DNA of 64,000 nucleotides from contig NZ_JACHCG010000004.1 of the NCBI RefSeq assembly GCF_014200595.1, forward strand, positions 562,714-626,713, written 5' to 3'. The notes under the pieces were generated by a model. That model was not told the DNA's origin. It did not search any database and saw only the letters and a list, made by a program, of their open reading frames with translations. Positions 1 to 8,828 of this stretch are shown one piece after another. The translations under genes were made by a program, and so were the position numbers. The stretch comes from Pedobacter cryoconitis. GTDB lineage: Bacteria; Bacteroidota; Bacteroidia; Sphingobacteriales; Sphingobacteriaceae. The first letter of the stretch is position 1. Every line of letters starts with the position of its first letter.

Positions 1-1588
1 ACTCCTTACAAAAAGCCAGCCCCAAACCAACACTACCATTCTGATTATACTGATTCTGTATCCGGTAAAACTTCTTAAAGATATTATTAATTTCTGGTGT
101 AGGAATACCTATCCCCTGATCCACAAATCTGAATACAACTTTTCCCTTAATCATTCTCGCCACAATATGCAGCCGCTTATGCTCAGGACGTGAATACTTA
201 TAGGCATTCTCTGCTAAATTGTCAAAAAGGCTGCCCAGCAATACCGGATCCGTGATAAATGTCCCAAAACCAGAGACCTCATAAGTAACCACAAAATCAG
301 GATGCTTCAACGTATGCGACTCAATCGTACTCTCAATAAAATCCACGATATTGATTTCATCATGATTTAACTGAATAGCCCTGTTTTCAATCTGCGTAAA
401 AGCCAGTAGCTTGTTCATCAGCCCATTTAACTTGTCGGCCTCCTCATCCAGGATTTTACCATATAACTTCAGCTCCCTTTCAGTCAGCGCACTCGCACTT
501 TTAATATTATTACCTGCGATCTTAATCACGCTTACCGGTGTTTTAAACTCATGCGTCAGGTTATTCACAAAATCATACTGCAATTTAAACATCTTATGAT
601 TAATATTCAGATTTCTGTAGATCAAAACAGTCACCAATACCAGAATACCATAAAAAAGTAACATCACCAATGCAATAGGCATAAAATAACTCAGGATCTC
701 CTGAGACACAAACGACTTTGCAGAAATAAAATAGAGCTTATAATCTGAAAACGGGCCGGGTAACGTAATCTCTGTAGCCACATAATCCGTTGAAGTATTT
801 AAAGGATCATAAGTAAGCGGTTCAATCCTTATATTTTGATACAATAGCGGTCGCGTATTGATAATTTTAATCTTATAAGGATCAAGATGAAAAGATAACA
901 TATCCTGCTGATAAACCGGAGACGGACTCAGCTGCTGCCTTAACATCTGCTTATAGACCTTTAAATCTTCAAACCCCGGAATATTCAGGTAAGTAATTTT
1001 GTTCGAACGGATAATACTGAAGTTAGTAAAAAGCTCTTCCTGACTAGGCACACTAGTCGTATCCAAACTCTCAATATAAGAAATCAGCTTAATCCCTAAA
1101 GCATTAAAATCATCACCCCTGCTGAATTTTTTCGTATCATCCCTGGAAAACAATTTGACCGAATCCAAAGGCACCAGATCACCAAACTGATAAATATTTT
1201 TAGGGCCAAAAGAAAAATGTCCGGTATTTAATCCATCTCTGACTGGTGTATTTCCAATCTCTGAATCATAAAAGACCACCTTTGAAACGAATGGATAGGC
1301 ATTAATAATTGTATCAACAAACTTTGATGCCGTAGCAGAATCAAGATACCCATTGTAATAAGAGATTTCAGGAACTTTATTCTGGAAAAACTCATTGTAA
1401 GGCTTGATACTTTCTTCCAGCACCTTTACCTTTTCAGAGACAAACTCATTTTCTATAAACTTCTTGCTGAAATTATAAGCCAAGAACAGTGACAAGATGA
1501 ACAATACAGAGATCAGCACAATAAATGTCACGATCAGTGAAAAGTTTTTACGATAGCCACTAGTCTTTTCCGGAGCCATATTACCCAT
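1..1588 (-). CDS. Sensor histidine kinase, C-terminus cut by window edge
   Basis: Two-component sensor kinase of the inner membrane. Translating the minus strand from ATG 1588 gives an N-terminal membrane segment (about residues 12-34), a periplasmic region of about 260 residues, and a second membrane segment just before residue 330. The H-box HEFKTPVSVI follows near residue 345, with the phospho-accepting His. Further on are an N-box (NLAENAYKYS), a G1 box (FVDQGIGI) and a G2 box (GSVGLGLAF). The reading frame is still open at base 1, so only the last part of the ATPase domain is missing. The start codon abuts the stop of the S9-like gene upstream (1589), so the two are probably co-transcribed. 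The ligand is unknown, and the cognate response regulator is probably just outside the window. Confidence 0.9.
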   Translation of the reverse strand, partial: MGNMAPEKTSGYRKNFSLIVTFIVLISVLFILSLFLAYNFSKKFIENEFVSEKVKVLEESIKPYNEFFQNKVPEISYYNGYLDSATASKFVDTIINAYPFVSKVVFYDSEIGNTPVRDGLNTGHFSFGPKNIYQFGDLVPLDSVKLFSRDDTKKFSRGDDFNALGIKLISYIESLDTTSVPSQEELFTNFSIIRSNKITYLNIPGFEDLKVYKQMLRQQLSPSPVYQQDMLSFHLDPYKIKIINTRPLLYQNIRIEPLTYDPLNTSTDYVATEITLPGPFSDYKLYFISAKSFVSQEILSYFMPIALVMLLFYGILVLVTVLIYRNLNINHKMFKLQYDFVNNLTHEFKTPVSVIKIAGNNIKSASALTERELKLYGKILDEEADKLNGLMNKLLAFTQIENRAIQLNHDEINIVDFIESTIESHTLKHPDFVVTYEVSGFGTFITDPVLLGSLFDNLAENAYKYSRPEHKRLHIVARMIKGKVVFRFVDQGIGIPTPEINNIFKKFYRIQNQYNQNGSVGLGLAFCKE

Positions 1589-3481
1589 CTATTTCTTAGA
1601 CAAATTTACAGATAAAAACTGCTCCAGTGAAGCATATAACTGTTGGCGCACATCTTCACCCTGCGGAGAAAACTCATTATATTCCTTTTCCAGGTAAGTT
1701 ACGTTCACATTTCTTTTTTTAAGTTCTTTCACAAACTGAACAGCCTCTCCCGAATTACTCCTTGGATCCTTTGGGCTTTGCGCAAGAAACACTGGAACTC
1801 TGAACTTATCTGCATGAAAAACCGGAGATACCTGGCGCATCCGGTCACCTTCAGTTACAGGATTACCAATCACCTCATAGTACATCTGCAAATTCGTCTT
1901 CAAAAATGGAGGAATTGACTTCAGATAACTGAACAAATTAATCACTCCTGAATTAGACCCGCCACAAACATACATCCCCGGACTCGAATATAAACTATTT
2001 AACGCGATATAACCGCCAAAGCCAGAACCATAAATAGCTATTTTCCTTGGGTTAGCAATCTTATTCTCAATGAGCCACCTTACCCCATCATTAATATCAT
2101 CTTTGATTTTGCCTCCCCATTGACCAGATCCAGCAGCAGCAAAGGACTTCCCGTACCCGGATGAACCTCTGTAATTAACCTGGAACACTGCATACCCTCT
2201 GTTCGCCAGAAATTGTACTTCTGCCTTATATCCCCAGGAATCTCTGCGCCCCGGTCCATCATGCGGCAAAACAACTACAGGAAGGTTTGAAGAAGGTTTA
2301 TTAATCGGTAACGTAAGATATCCCTGTATTTTTAATCCGTCACGTGCCGTATAAGAAACAGGTTTCATCTCGCACATTTCAGCTTCCTTAACGTAAGGAT
2401 TAAAATCACTTAGTTTTCTGATTGTACCTTTATTGGCAATATATAAGTAATAAGATCCCGGATTTCTATCCGTAAACGTTCTTACAATAAATGTATTTTC
2501 TGCTTTATCTCTGTCAATAATCCTTGATTCAGTACCAGGTAATAATTTATCCAGCTTTTCATATAGCTTTTTAACAGATGGATCAAGATAATGCTTCTCC
2601 TTTTTCCAGGTTTCACAGATTACAAAAGCTATCGTTTTTTTAGACTCAGAATATTGAGCATCCACTACATTGAGCGTATCATTACTGAAAAGCACTTTGC
2701 TTTCTTTTCCCGTCAGACAGTTCAATTCTATCAACGCATTTTTATCCCTGTTGACATTAGAGATCGCATAAACAATATTTGGTCTCGTGTCTGAAATCGC
2801 AATAGGCGTGAAAGTAGTTTTAAAGTTATTGGTTACGACAGCCCTGAAGGCTTGGTTTTCAGTCTCTCTGTAGAGTAAAGTCTGGTTTACCCCATCACTT
2901 GTAGTGGCCAGGCGAATTTGTCCTTTTGAATCTGTTACCCAGTTGGTAATGTTTCCAGGGTTCCTCGCAGCCATATCCATCTGGCCATCTCTTACATTTA
3001 AACGGTAAACATCAAATACCGTAGAATCTCTTTTATTAGATGAAACCAATAAGAATTTACCATCAATCAGCTGATCTTTAAGTACGTGCATCCTGCTTTT
3101 TCCATTATCACTCAGCTGACGTTCATTTTCCCCGTTTTTATTGATAATAAAGATATCAGATAACCGCTCTGCACCGGCCTTCTCTTTGTAATAAACAATT
3201 TCATCATTACTTACCCAGAAGTAATAATTGATATTTTTCTCATTCAATTGTGTGATTTGTGAAGACCTCCCGGTAGCCAGCTCTTCTACAAATAAATTTT
3301 GCTTTTTACCCTGCAACTTCAGATAAGACATGGTTTTGCCATCCAGAGAAATTGCATAAGAACCCTTGTCCTGTGCCTTAAAGAAGTCTGCTACAGGAAT
3401 AACCCTCACCTGCCTGTTTTGCCGGCAAGCACTGAAAAGGGCTAGAAGAACAATTAATAAATATCTTTTCTTTAAGGTCAT
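1589..3481 (-). CDS. S9 prolyl-oligopeptidase-like lipoprotein lacking the catalytic His
   Basis: The start at 3481 gives a lipoprotein signal (LLALFSAC), and a TATTTTTG box lies just upstream at 3499-3506. The longer frame up to 3577 would begin upstream of that promoter. The N-terminal half looks like a beta-propeller domain of the TolB/DPP-IV type, and the C-terminal 250 residues form an alpha/beta-hydrolase fold. The nucleophile elbow is intact (YGSGFGGY) and the Asp region is present (SPKDPRSN). The third triad residue should lie in an EGHGF-type motif, but here the sequence reads EYNEF, and no His occurs anywhere after the Asp. I infer a catalytically dead or altered paralogue, perhaps a binding or sensing protein, since it precedes a sensor kinase gene on the same transcript. 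Confidence 0.82.
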   Translation of the reverse strand: MTLKKRYLLIVLLALFSACRQNRQVRVIPVADFFKAQDKGSYAISLDGKTMSYLKLQGKKQNLFVEELATGRSSQITQLNEKNINYYFWVSNDEIVYYKEKAGAERLSDIFIINKNGENERQLSDNGKSRMHVLKDQLIDGKFLLVSSNKRDSTVFDVYRLNVRDGQMDMAARNPGNITNWVTDSKGQIRLATTSDGVNQTLLYRETENQAFRAVVTNNFKTTFTPIAISDTRPNIVYAISNVNRDKNALIELNCLTGKESKVLFSNDTLNVVDAQYSESKKTIAFVICETWKKEKHYLDPSVKKLYEKLDKLLPGTESRIIDRDKAENTFIVRTFTDRNPGSYYLYIANKGTIRKLSDFNPYVKEAEMCEMKPVSYTARDGLKIQGYLTLPINKPSSNLPVVVLPHDGPGRRDSWGYKAEVQFLANRGYAVFQVNYRGSSGYGKSFAAAGSGQWGGKIKDDINDGVRWLIENKIANPRKIAIYGSGFGGYIALNSLYSSPGMYVCGGSNSGVINLFSYLKSIPPFLKTNLQMYYEVIGNPVTEGDRMRQVSPVFHADKFRVPVFLAQSPKDPRSNSGEAVQFVKELKKRNVNVTYLEKEYNEFSPQGEDVRQQLYASLEQFLSVNLSKK

Positions 3482-3498
3482 AGCATTAGGGTAGCCTG

Positions 3499-3506
3499 CA
3501 AAAATA
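3499..3506 (-). promoter_or_regulatory. -7 box (TATTTTTG) of the S9-like/kinase operon
   Basis: An exact TAnnTTTG match, the Bacteroidota primary-sigma -7 element, sits 17 bases upstream of ATG 3481. It favours that start over the longer frame. A TTG lies 24 bases further upstream, one base outside the usual 17-23 spacing. Confidence 0.5.
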
Positions 3507-3669
3507 CGCAACACGAGCTGTCTATATGGACAATACACTAATATTGTTACCTTAACAGCAAATGAAGAGCGTCTCAAAATAGGAATATTTTATCGCTGAT
3601 AAAGAAATGTGTGGTAACATTTAAAATACGGGTAATCCGGAATGATGGACAGCCACAATTTATTATCTT

Positions 3670-3677
3670 TATTTTTG
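3670..3677 (+). promoter_or_regulatory. -7 box (TATTTTTG) of the TPR gene
   Basis: An exact TAnnTTTG match 35 bases before ATG 3713. No TTG was found at the expected -33 distance. It places transcription start downstream of the alternative upstream ATG at 3611, so that start is unlikely. Confidence 0.45.
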
Positions 3678-3712
3678 ATAACAGTTTATTGCTGTTCACG
3701 TTGATACAGGAC

Positions 3713-5527
3713 ATGATGATAAAAACAATATTGGCAATCCTACTCTGCTTTACAGGCTCACTATCATTATTTGCGCAAAGTAATAATGATAATGAGATGG
3801 CGATGCTGTACTATCAAAATGGAGATTATCAAAAGGCTTCCGTATTGCTGGAAAAGATAGTCTTCAAAACAAAAAACGAGGCCTATTCAGATCTGTACTT
3901 CAATGCACTGCTCAAATCAAAACAATATGAAGTTGCTGATAAAGCGGTTAAAAAGCTGATCAGGCAAAATCCTGAATCATCAAAATATCTGACTATACAA
4001 GCCCGGGTTTATAAAGAAAAGGGAGAACTGGAGAATGCAAAAAAGACTTTTGATCAGCTCTTGCACTCCCTTCCTGAAGATGAATCCAAAATAAGGGCAT
4101 TGGCAAATGATTTATATCAGATGGCCGAATATGATCTGGCAGCGGATGTATTTCTGCAAGCCAGGAAAAACCTGAAAAACAATCAGATCTTCACTTTCGA
4201 ACTCCTGAGTATTTATCGTTTCAAGAAGGACAAGAATAAATTGGGAGAAGAATATTTGAATGCGTTGTCTACCATGCCGCAAATGCTCCAGCAGGCTGAA
4301 ACAGTACTGCCTTCTGTTTTTGAAACCAATGCCGATTATCTGACCCTTCAAAATTCATTATTCAAAAGGATACAAAAAGACCCTCAGAATGAATCCTATT
4401 CAAAATTGCTGATCTGGCAATTTTTGCAGCAAAAGGAATATGATATGGCGTTGCGTCAATTAATTGCGCAGGATAAAAGGATTAAAGATGACGGAACGAT
4501 CTTATTTGAGCATGCACAAATATTTGCCTCCAATAAGGCCTATGATACAGCTATAAAAGCTTATACTTATTTAGCTCTTAAAGGCAAGGAAAACCCGTAT
4601 TATCTGCCTTCCAAACTGGCTTTGATAGATGCCAGTTATCAAGCACTTTTATTGGGTAAAAATGAGCAAAAAGATATTATAGTGCTTGCAGGTCAGTATC
4701 AGGAAATTCTGGATGAATATGGCAAAAATGCGAAGACACTTTTTGCCCTTAGAAAATGGGCAAATTTACAAGCTTATTATCTGAAAGATCTTAAAAAAGC
4801 GGAAGAAGCGCTGGAAGAGGCTATAAAATTTCCGGGTATTAGCAGTGCAGATCTGGGTGAAATGAAACTTGAACTTGGAGATATCTACAGACTGACACAA
4901 CAACCATGGGAAGCCATTTTAATGTACGAGCAGGTGGCTAAAGAGTTTGAAAATCAAAACATTGGGACTGAGGCCAAATACAGATCTGCAAGGTTATCAT
5001 TTGAGCAGGGAAACTTTAGTTATGCCAAATCTCAGGCAGATGTACTGAAAGCTTCGACGGAACAATTAATAGCAAACGACGCGCTAAATCTCAGCCTTTT
5101 AATTTCTGATCATCTGGAAACCAAAACAGATACACTGGCACTTCAAATGTATGCTGCTGCTGAATCACTGCAATTCAGAAATCTCAGCAAAGACGCAATA
5201 GCTAAAGTAGACAGCATTAGCCTGTTATATCCCAAAAACAGCCTTACTGATGATATTTTGATGTTTAAATCAAATATTTATATCAAAAACAGAGATTTTG
5301 CTCTTGCTGTCCCTTTGCTTAAAGAATTGATCGGACATCAGCAAAAAGGGAATTGGGCAGATGAGGCCTTATTTATCCTTGCCGGCATTTATGAAGACCA
5401 GCTGAATGATGCTGAGCAAGCTAAGGCTTTATATCAAAAACTGATTGCAGACTTCCCCGGCAGCATGTTTGTAACCGAGGCGCGTAAACATTTCAGAAAA
5501 CTGAGAGGTGATCCTATGGAATCCTGA
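3713..5527 (+). CDS. Tetratricopeptide-repeat periplasmic protein
   Basis: About 604 residues. The start at 3713 (or the next ATG at 3716) gives a clean signal peptide ending SLSLFAQ, whereas the upstream ATG at 3611 would put about 34 extra residues in front of it. The body is alpha-helical with many degenerate TPR units, for example around residues 35-150, 380-440 and 560-600. The last unit (EQAKALYQKLIADFPGS) resembles YbgF/Tol-Pal outer-membrane TPRs. TPR arrays bind other proteins, and no enzymatic domain is visible. It is transcribed alone and divergently from the S9/kinase pair. Export is well supported, but the partner is unknown. Confidence 0.8.
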   Translation: MMIKTILAILLCFTGSLSLFAQSNNDNEMAMLYYQNGDYQKASVLLEKIVFKTKNEAYSDLYFNALLKSKQYEVADKAVKKLIRQNPESSKYLTIQARVYKEKGELENAKKTFDQLLHSLPEDESKIRALANDLYQMAEYDLAADVFLQARKNLKNNQIFTFELLSIYRFKKDKNKLGEEYLNALSTMPQMLQQAETVLPSVFETNADYLTLQNSLFKRIQKDPQNESYSKLLIWQFLQQKEYDMALRQLIAQDKRIKDDGTILFEHAQIFASNKAYDTAIKAYTYLALKGKENPYYLPSKLALIDASYQALLLGKNEQKDIIVLAGQYQEILDEYGKNAKTLFALRKWANLQAYYLKDLKKAEEALEEAIKFPGISSADLGEMKLELGDIYRLTQQPWEAILMYEQVAKEFENQNIGTEAKYRSARLSFEQGNFSYAKSQADVLKASTEQLIANDALNLSLLISDHLETKTDTLALQMYAAAESLQFRNLSKDAIAKVDSISLLYPKNSLTDDILMFKSNIYIKNRDFALAVPLLKELIGHQQKGNWADEALFILAGIYEDQLNDAEQAKALYQKLIADFPGSMFVTEARKHFRKLRGDPMES

Positions 5528-5569
5528 ATTTATTCCTGCAATTTATAAAGTTACACAAGCTCTTAATGA

Positions 5570-5577
5570 TATCTTTG
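5570..5577 (+). promoter_or_regulatory. -7 box (TATCTTTG) placing +1 at the DUF4286 ATG
   Basis: An exact TAnnTTTG match ends four bases before ATG 5582. Transcription from it would begin at or within a few bases of the start codon, implying a leaderless message. No TTG is visible at -33. Confidence 0.45.
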
Positions 5578-5581
5578 TGCT

Positions 5582-5884
5582 ATGTTATTATACAATGTAA
5601 CCCTGATTATTGAAGAAGCTTCTGCTGCGGCATGGCTGCAATGGATGCAAGAAGAACATATTCCTGAAGTAATGGCTACCGGATTATTCGTTTCCAACAG
5701 ATTATTAAAGGTGGTAGATTCACCAAATGAAGGTGTAACTTATTGCGCACAATACGTTGTACAGTCAATCGAAGATTATGATGCTTACCAGTTAACGCAT
5801 GCAAATGCGCTGGCAGCAGAATTAAATAGCCGTTTTAAAGATAAATTTGTTTCTTTCACTACCGTAATGGAATATATAGCCTAA
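5582..5884 (+). CDS. DUF4286 family protein
   Basis: A 100-residue soluble protein with no signal peptide or membrane segment. The opening LLYNVTLIIEE, the internal WLQWMQEEHIPEVM and the ending KFVSFTTVMEYIA match the conserved DUF4286 pattern common in Bacteroidota. The fold is probably a ferredoxin-like dimeric alpha+beta barrel, and no catalytic role is established. It lies two bases upstream of the RmlC gene, so the two share a transcript, although a link to sugar metabolism is only positional. Confidence 0.8.
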   Translation: MLLYNVTLIIEEASAAAWLQWMQEEHIPEVMATGLFVSNRLLKVVDSPNEGVTYCAQYVVQSIEDYDAYQLTHANALAAELNSRFKDKFVSFTTVMEYIA

Positions 5885-5886
5885 AT

Positions 5887-6441
5887 ATGAATATGATACA
5901 AACACCTATAGCCGATCTTTTTGTTATCGAACCTAAAGTATGGAAAGATAACCGTGGCTATTTTTACGAAAGTTTTAGTGCGCGCGCATTTGCAGAAGCT
6001 GGCATCCAGGCCGACTTTGTACAAGACAACCAATCTTTTTCACAAAAGGGTACTTTGCGTGGTTTACATGCTCAGAAAGCTCCTTTTGCACAAGGAAAAC
6101 TGGTTAGGGTTATACAAGGTAAAGTGCTTGATGTTGCTGTCGACGTCAGAAAAGAATCTGCCACTTATGGCCAGCATTTCAGTATTGTCCTTAGTGGTGA
6201 AAATCACAAACAGCTATGGGTTCCGCCAGGGTTCCTTCATGGTTTCCTAACGCTTGAAGATAATACTATTTTCACTTATAAAGTGACTAATTATTATGAC
6301 AAAGAGTCTGAATGTGGTGTAATCTGGAATGATGCGGATCTGAATATCAACTGGAGTGAAGAATTAACAAAAGAAGAGCTTTTGCTTTCTGATAAGGATT
6401 TAGTACTTTCTTCTTTTAAAGATTTCGTTAGTCCTTTTTAA
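5887..6441 (+). CDS. rfbC: dTDP-4-dehydrorhamnose 3,5-epimerase
   Basis: This enzyme epimerises dTDP-4-keto-6-deoxyglucose at C3 and C5 in dTDP-L-rhamnose synthesis, supplying surface polysaccharide. The 184 residues match the family length. Diagnostic cupin signatures include WKDNRGYFYESF near residue 18, the catalytic-His motif GTLRGLHAQ near residue 55, VDVRKESATYG near residue 83, and the product-side WVPPGFLHGFL near residue 112. The first ATG at 5887 gives MNMIQTP; the second (MIQTP) is also possible. The other rml genes are not in the window. A 36-bp palindromic terminator follows. Confidence 0.95.
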   Translation: MNMIQTPIADLFVIEPKVWKDNRGYFYESFSARAFAEAGIQADFVQDNQSFSQKGTLRGLHAQKAPFAQGKLVRVIQGKVLDVAVDVRKESATYGQHFSIVLSGENHKQLWVPPGFLHGFLTLEDNTIFTYKVTNYYDKESECGVIWNDADLNINWSEELTKEELLLSDKDLVLSSFKDFVSPF

Positions 6442-6476
6442 CAAAGGAGCTGCGTATTCTTTTCCTGAATTTTTAT

Positions 6477-6512
6477 AAAAAAGGTCATCCGGATATCCGG
6501 ATGACCTTTTTT
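6477..6512. terminator. Bidirectional rho-independent terminator
   Basis: A perfect 36-bp palindrome (18-bp arms: AAAAAAGGTCATCCGGAT and its complement) with A and T tracts at both ends lies between the convergent rfbC and OmpA-family genes. It can terminate both transcripts. Confidence 0.9.
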
Positions 6513-6525
6513 ATAAAATGATACC

Positions 6526-7368
6526 TTATTTTTTGATCAGGTTGTAAAGCTCATCCAGTTTAGGCGCCAATACAATTTCAATCCTGCGGTTTTTACTTCT
6601 TCCTTCGGGTGTAGTATTCAACTCTAATGGCTGGAATTCACCTTTTCCTGTTGCAGTAAGCCTTACCCCCGGAACTTTTTCAGTTTCTGTCAGGTAACGT
6701 ACTACAGAAGTAGAACGCAATACACTCAGGTCCCAGTTATCTTTAATCTGACCCAGGTTAGTTATTTTCTGTGAGTCTGTGTGTCCTTCTACAGCAATGA
6801 TAATCTCAGGCTGTTCTTTTAATACTTTAGCCAGCTGAGCCAATGCTTGTTTTCCTTTTTCATCAATAATGATACTTCCTGAAGGAAATAATAGTTTATC
6901 AGTCAGAGAGACATAAACTTTACCGTTTTTCATTTCTACAGTTAATCCGCTCTTCGAGAATCCAAGCAGTGCTTGTTCTAATTTCTCTTTTAATTGGTTA
7001 GAGGCTTCATCACGTTTACGCAAAACATCTTCTACTTCTTTAAGGCGTTGTTCACGCTTTTTAAGGTCTTCTGACAGCTTATTAATTGCAAAAGAGCTGT
7101 TATCCTTTAATTTGGCATAACTACCGTCAATCGCTTTATATTTCCCCTGAAGCTCATTGAGCTGTCCTCTCAGATTCGCTGTATCCCGTTGTAATTTAGC
7201 AATAGCGCTCTGTAGATTATCAATAGATTCCTGTGCTCCGCTCCAGCCGGTACTTAATGAATCCTGTTTAGCCAGTAAGGCTTTATATTTTTTTGGCGAC
7301 AGGACTACACATGAACTAAATGCACTGGCCAATAAACCGATGCTTAAAAACAAAATAACTCTCTTCAT
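6526..7368 (-). CDS. OmpA-family peptidoglycan-binding lipoprotein
   Basis: 280 residues. The N-terminus is a lipoprotein signal (LASAFSSC). Residues 30-125 form a long coiled coil. The C-terminal OmpA domain (about 155-270) contains VEGHTDSQKITNLGQ and the RSKNRRIEIVL ending, the residues that bind diaminopimelate in peptidoglycan. It therefore links the outer membrane to the cell wall. It is the last gene of a four-gene run (8695 to 6526), two bases after the DUF2461 gene. A relative of Pal or YiaD is likely, but I would not assign either symbol. Confidence 0.9.
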   Translation of the reverse strand: MKRVILFLSIGLLASAFSSCVVLSPKKYKALLAKQDSLSTGWSGAQESIDNLQSAIAKLQRDTANLRGQLNELQGKYKAIDGSYAKLKDNSSFAINKLSEDLKKREQRLKEVEDVLRKRDEASNQLKEKLEQALLGFSKSGLTVEMKNGKVYVSLTDKLLFPSGSIIIDEKGKQALAQLAKVLKEQPEIIIAVEGHTDSQKITNLGQIKDNWDLSVLRSTSVVRYLTETEKVPGVRLTATGKGEFQPLELNTTPEGRSKNRRIEIVLAPKLDELYNLIKK

Positions 7369-7370
7369 AA

Positions 7371-8033
7371 TTATGGTGCTATAGCTCCTCTCAGGAAGCG
7401 GACAAATGGGTATATTCCTGTAAAAGCCTTTTTTAAATGGTTAACTAATGTAGGTTTTAACAATTCCTGATCAGTAAGTGGTAAAACGGCAATAAAGCTT
7501 TTGAGTTTTAACAATCCGATATGAGGATGCTCCGGATCATAACCTTTAGGAGCTTTTTTCAGGGTATCTTCTGTACTCAGCTTAAACTGGTCAGTAAAAC
7601 CTTTAGCTTCTATAATTTCAAGAAACTCTGAGGTATTGTAATCTATTTCTTCTCTTATTTTTTTAAGCAGCGATGCTTCCGGCATCCAGTAACCGCCGGC
7701 AAAAAATGATTTCCCCGGCTGAAGGTGCAGATAAAACTCCGGCCCGTTTCCATTCGAGTTTTTCACGGAGAAAGAAATTCCAAAGTTGTTCTTATAGGGA
7801 TCTTTATTTTTACTGAACCGCACATCTCTGTAAATGCGCATTACACATTTCTTAGCTTGTGTTTCGAGTGGGAACTGCGGGTCAACAGTTGCAAGAACAG
7901 GAATAAGCTCCTCAACAAGGTGAATCACATCAGCCTTTGCTGTTTCATACCATTCCTTGTTCAGGGCAAACCATTCCCTGTTATTGTTTGCTGCTACTGC
8001 GCTTAAGAAAGCTAGTGTTTCTGGTTTAATCAT
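7371..8033 (-). CDS. DUF2461 domain protein
   Basis: 220 residues, soluble. The family signatures NNREWFALNKEWY near residue 17 and RIYRDVRFSKNKDPYKNNFG near residue 67 are both intact, as are FYLHLQPGKSFFAGGYW and the C-terminal LVNHLKKAFTGIYPFVRFL. The biochemical role of the family is not established. Its ATG overlaps the end of the DUF983 gene by four bases, which suggests translational coupling. Confidence 0.85.
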   Translation of the reverse strand: MIKPETLAFLSAVAANNNREWFALNKEWYETAKADVIHLVEELIPVLATVDPQFPLETQAKKCVMRIYRDVRFSKNKDPYKNNFGISFSVKNSNGNGPEFYLHLQPGKSFFAGGYWMPEASLLKKIREEIDYNTSEFLEIIEAKGFTDQFKLSTEDTLKKAPKGYDPEHPHIGLLKLKSFIAVLPLTDQELLKPTLVNHLKKAFTGIYPFVRFLRGAIAP

Positions 8034-8428
8034 GGTTTGTCGTAATAGGCGTTATAACTAATTTTAGGAGAGAGCCAATGTAATAAAATCACGCGTGAAT
8101 AACGATAGTTAAAGGGTGCGAGAACTAAGCATCCACTAAAGATCACACCTACATACATCCATAGGGAATCAAATTCCAGATTACCACCAGAAAAAATATA
8201 GGTTGCAATACCCACGGCAATCATCTCCATTACATTCATTGCATAGCTTACATACATAGAGGCATAAAAGTAGCCCGGTTCTATCTCGTAGCGCTGTCCG
8301 CAATGAGTGCAAATATCATTTGTACGTTGTACATCGAAACCATATAAAGTACCAGTAAATATATCCCCCCTGCGGCAATGCGGACATTTACCATGTACTA
8401 ATGCATATAGTTTTGTTGTTTTCTCCAT
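8030..8428 (-). CDS. DUF983 family membrane protein with zinc-ribbon cysteines
   Basis: 132 residues with two CxxC pairs (CPHCRRGDIFTG near residue 15 and CTHCGQRYEI near residue 41), likely a zinc ribbon. The DUF983-typical EPGYFYASMYVSYA follows, then two to three membrane segments. DUF983 genes often accompany cytochrome oxidase genes in other bacteria, and this one lies just beyond such a cluster. A function is not known. Confidence 0.82.
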   Translation of the reverse strand: MEKTTKLYALVHGKCPHCRRGDIFTGTLYGFDVQRTNDICTHCGQRYEIEPGYFYASMYVSYAMNVMEMIAVGIATYIFSGGNLEFDSLWMYVGVIFSGCLVLAPFNYRYSRVILLHWLSPKISYNAYYDKP

Positions 8429-8443
8429 CTAAACTGAAGGAGA

Positions 8444-8695
8444 TCAGGAACGCAGGGAAGCTTGTGAACGACGGTATCTTTTATACCATAAAAAGCCAAT
8501 AGCAGCAATCATCAGGTAAGGAATGGCCATCAGGTACAAAACACCCGTATTCAAGCCTACAGCTTGTGTATTCCCATTTTGAGTTCCCTGCTCTGCACTG
8601 ATTGTACACATTGCACATTGTGCAGCAGCTTTCTGAAGACCAGCTCCTGCTGTTACAGCAACCAAAAGAATAAAGAAAATAATAGCTTTTTTCAT
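8444..8695 (-). CDS. Small exported membrane protein with a CxxC motif
   Basis: 83 residues. The signal peptide (about residues 1-25) ends in AAAQ, followed at once by CAMC, then a short polar loop and one membrane segment (about 50-70) with a basic tail (KRYRR). Two closely spaced cysteines on the periplasmic face, next to the respiratory cluster, would suit a metal-handling or thiol role, but that is inference. I do not know a named family. It is the first gene of its operon, with a -7 box and a 5' hairpin upstream. Confidence 0.7.
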   Translation of the reverse strand: MKKAIIFFILLVAVTAGAGLQKAAAQCAMCTISAEQGTQNGNTQAVGLNTGVLYLMAIPYLMIAAIGFLWYKRYRRSQASLRS

Positions 8696-8710
8696 TGGAT
8701 TTTATCATTT

Positions 8711-8737
8711 ATGAAGCTTACAAACCGCAAGCTTCAT
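8711..8737 (-). other. Hairpin in the 5' leader of the small CxxC gene
   Basis: The 9-bp arms ATGAAGCTT and AAGCTTCAT with a 9-base loop sit between the -7 box (8759-8766) and ATG 8695. The leader mRNA would fold here about 16 bases before the start codon. A role in stability or translation is possible. Confidence 0.5.
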
Positions 8738-8758
8738 CAGGTTAATTATTAACTACAG

Positions 8759-8766
8759 CAAATATA
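8759..8766 (-). promoter_or_regulatory. -7 box (TATATTTG) of the 8695-6526 operon
   Basis: An exact TAnnTTTG match on the minus strand, lying between the terminator of the upstream gene and ATG 8695. No well-spaced TTG is visible. Confidence 0.5.
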
Positions 8767-8785
8767 AGATTAAACGCACAATTAA

Positions 8786-8823
8786 GCCTGACATTACATA
8801 AGTCTAATGTAAAAATGCCAGGC
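8786..8823 (-). terminator. Hairpin terminator at the end of the respiratory cluster
   Basis: An outer stem GCCTGaCATT/AATGcCAGGC with a single mismatch encloses an inner ACAT/ATGT stem. It lies five bases after the DUF420 gene stop. The T tract is weak, so efficiency is uncertain. Confidence 0.6.
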
Positions 8824-8828
8824 ATTGT

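Noticed and set aside
3611..3712. Longer start for the TPR protein
   Set aside because: It would add residues in front of a clean signal peptide and lies upstream of the -7 box at 3670.
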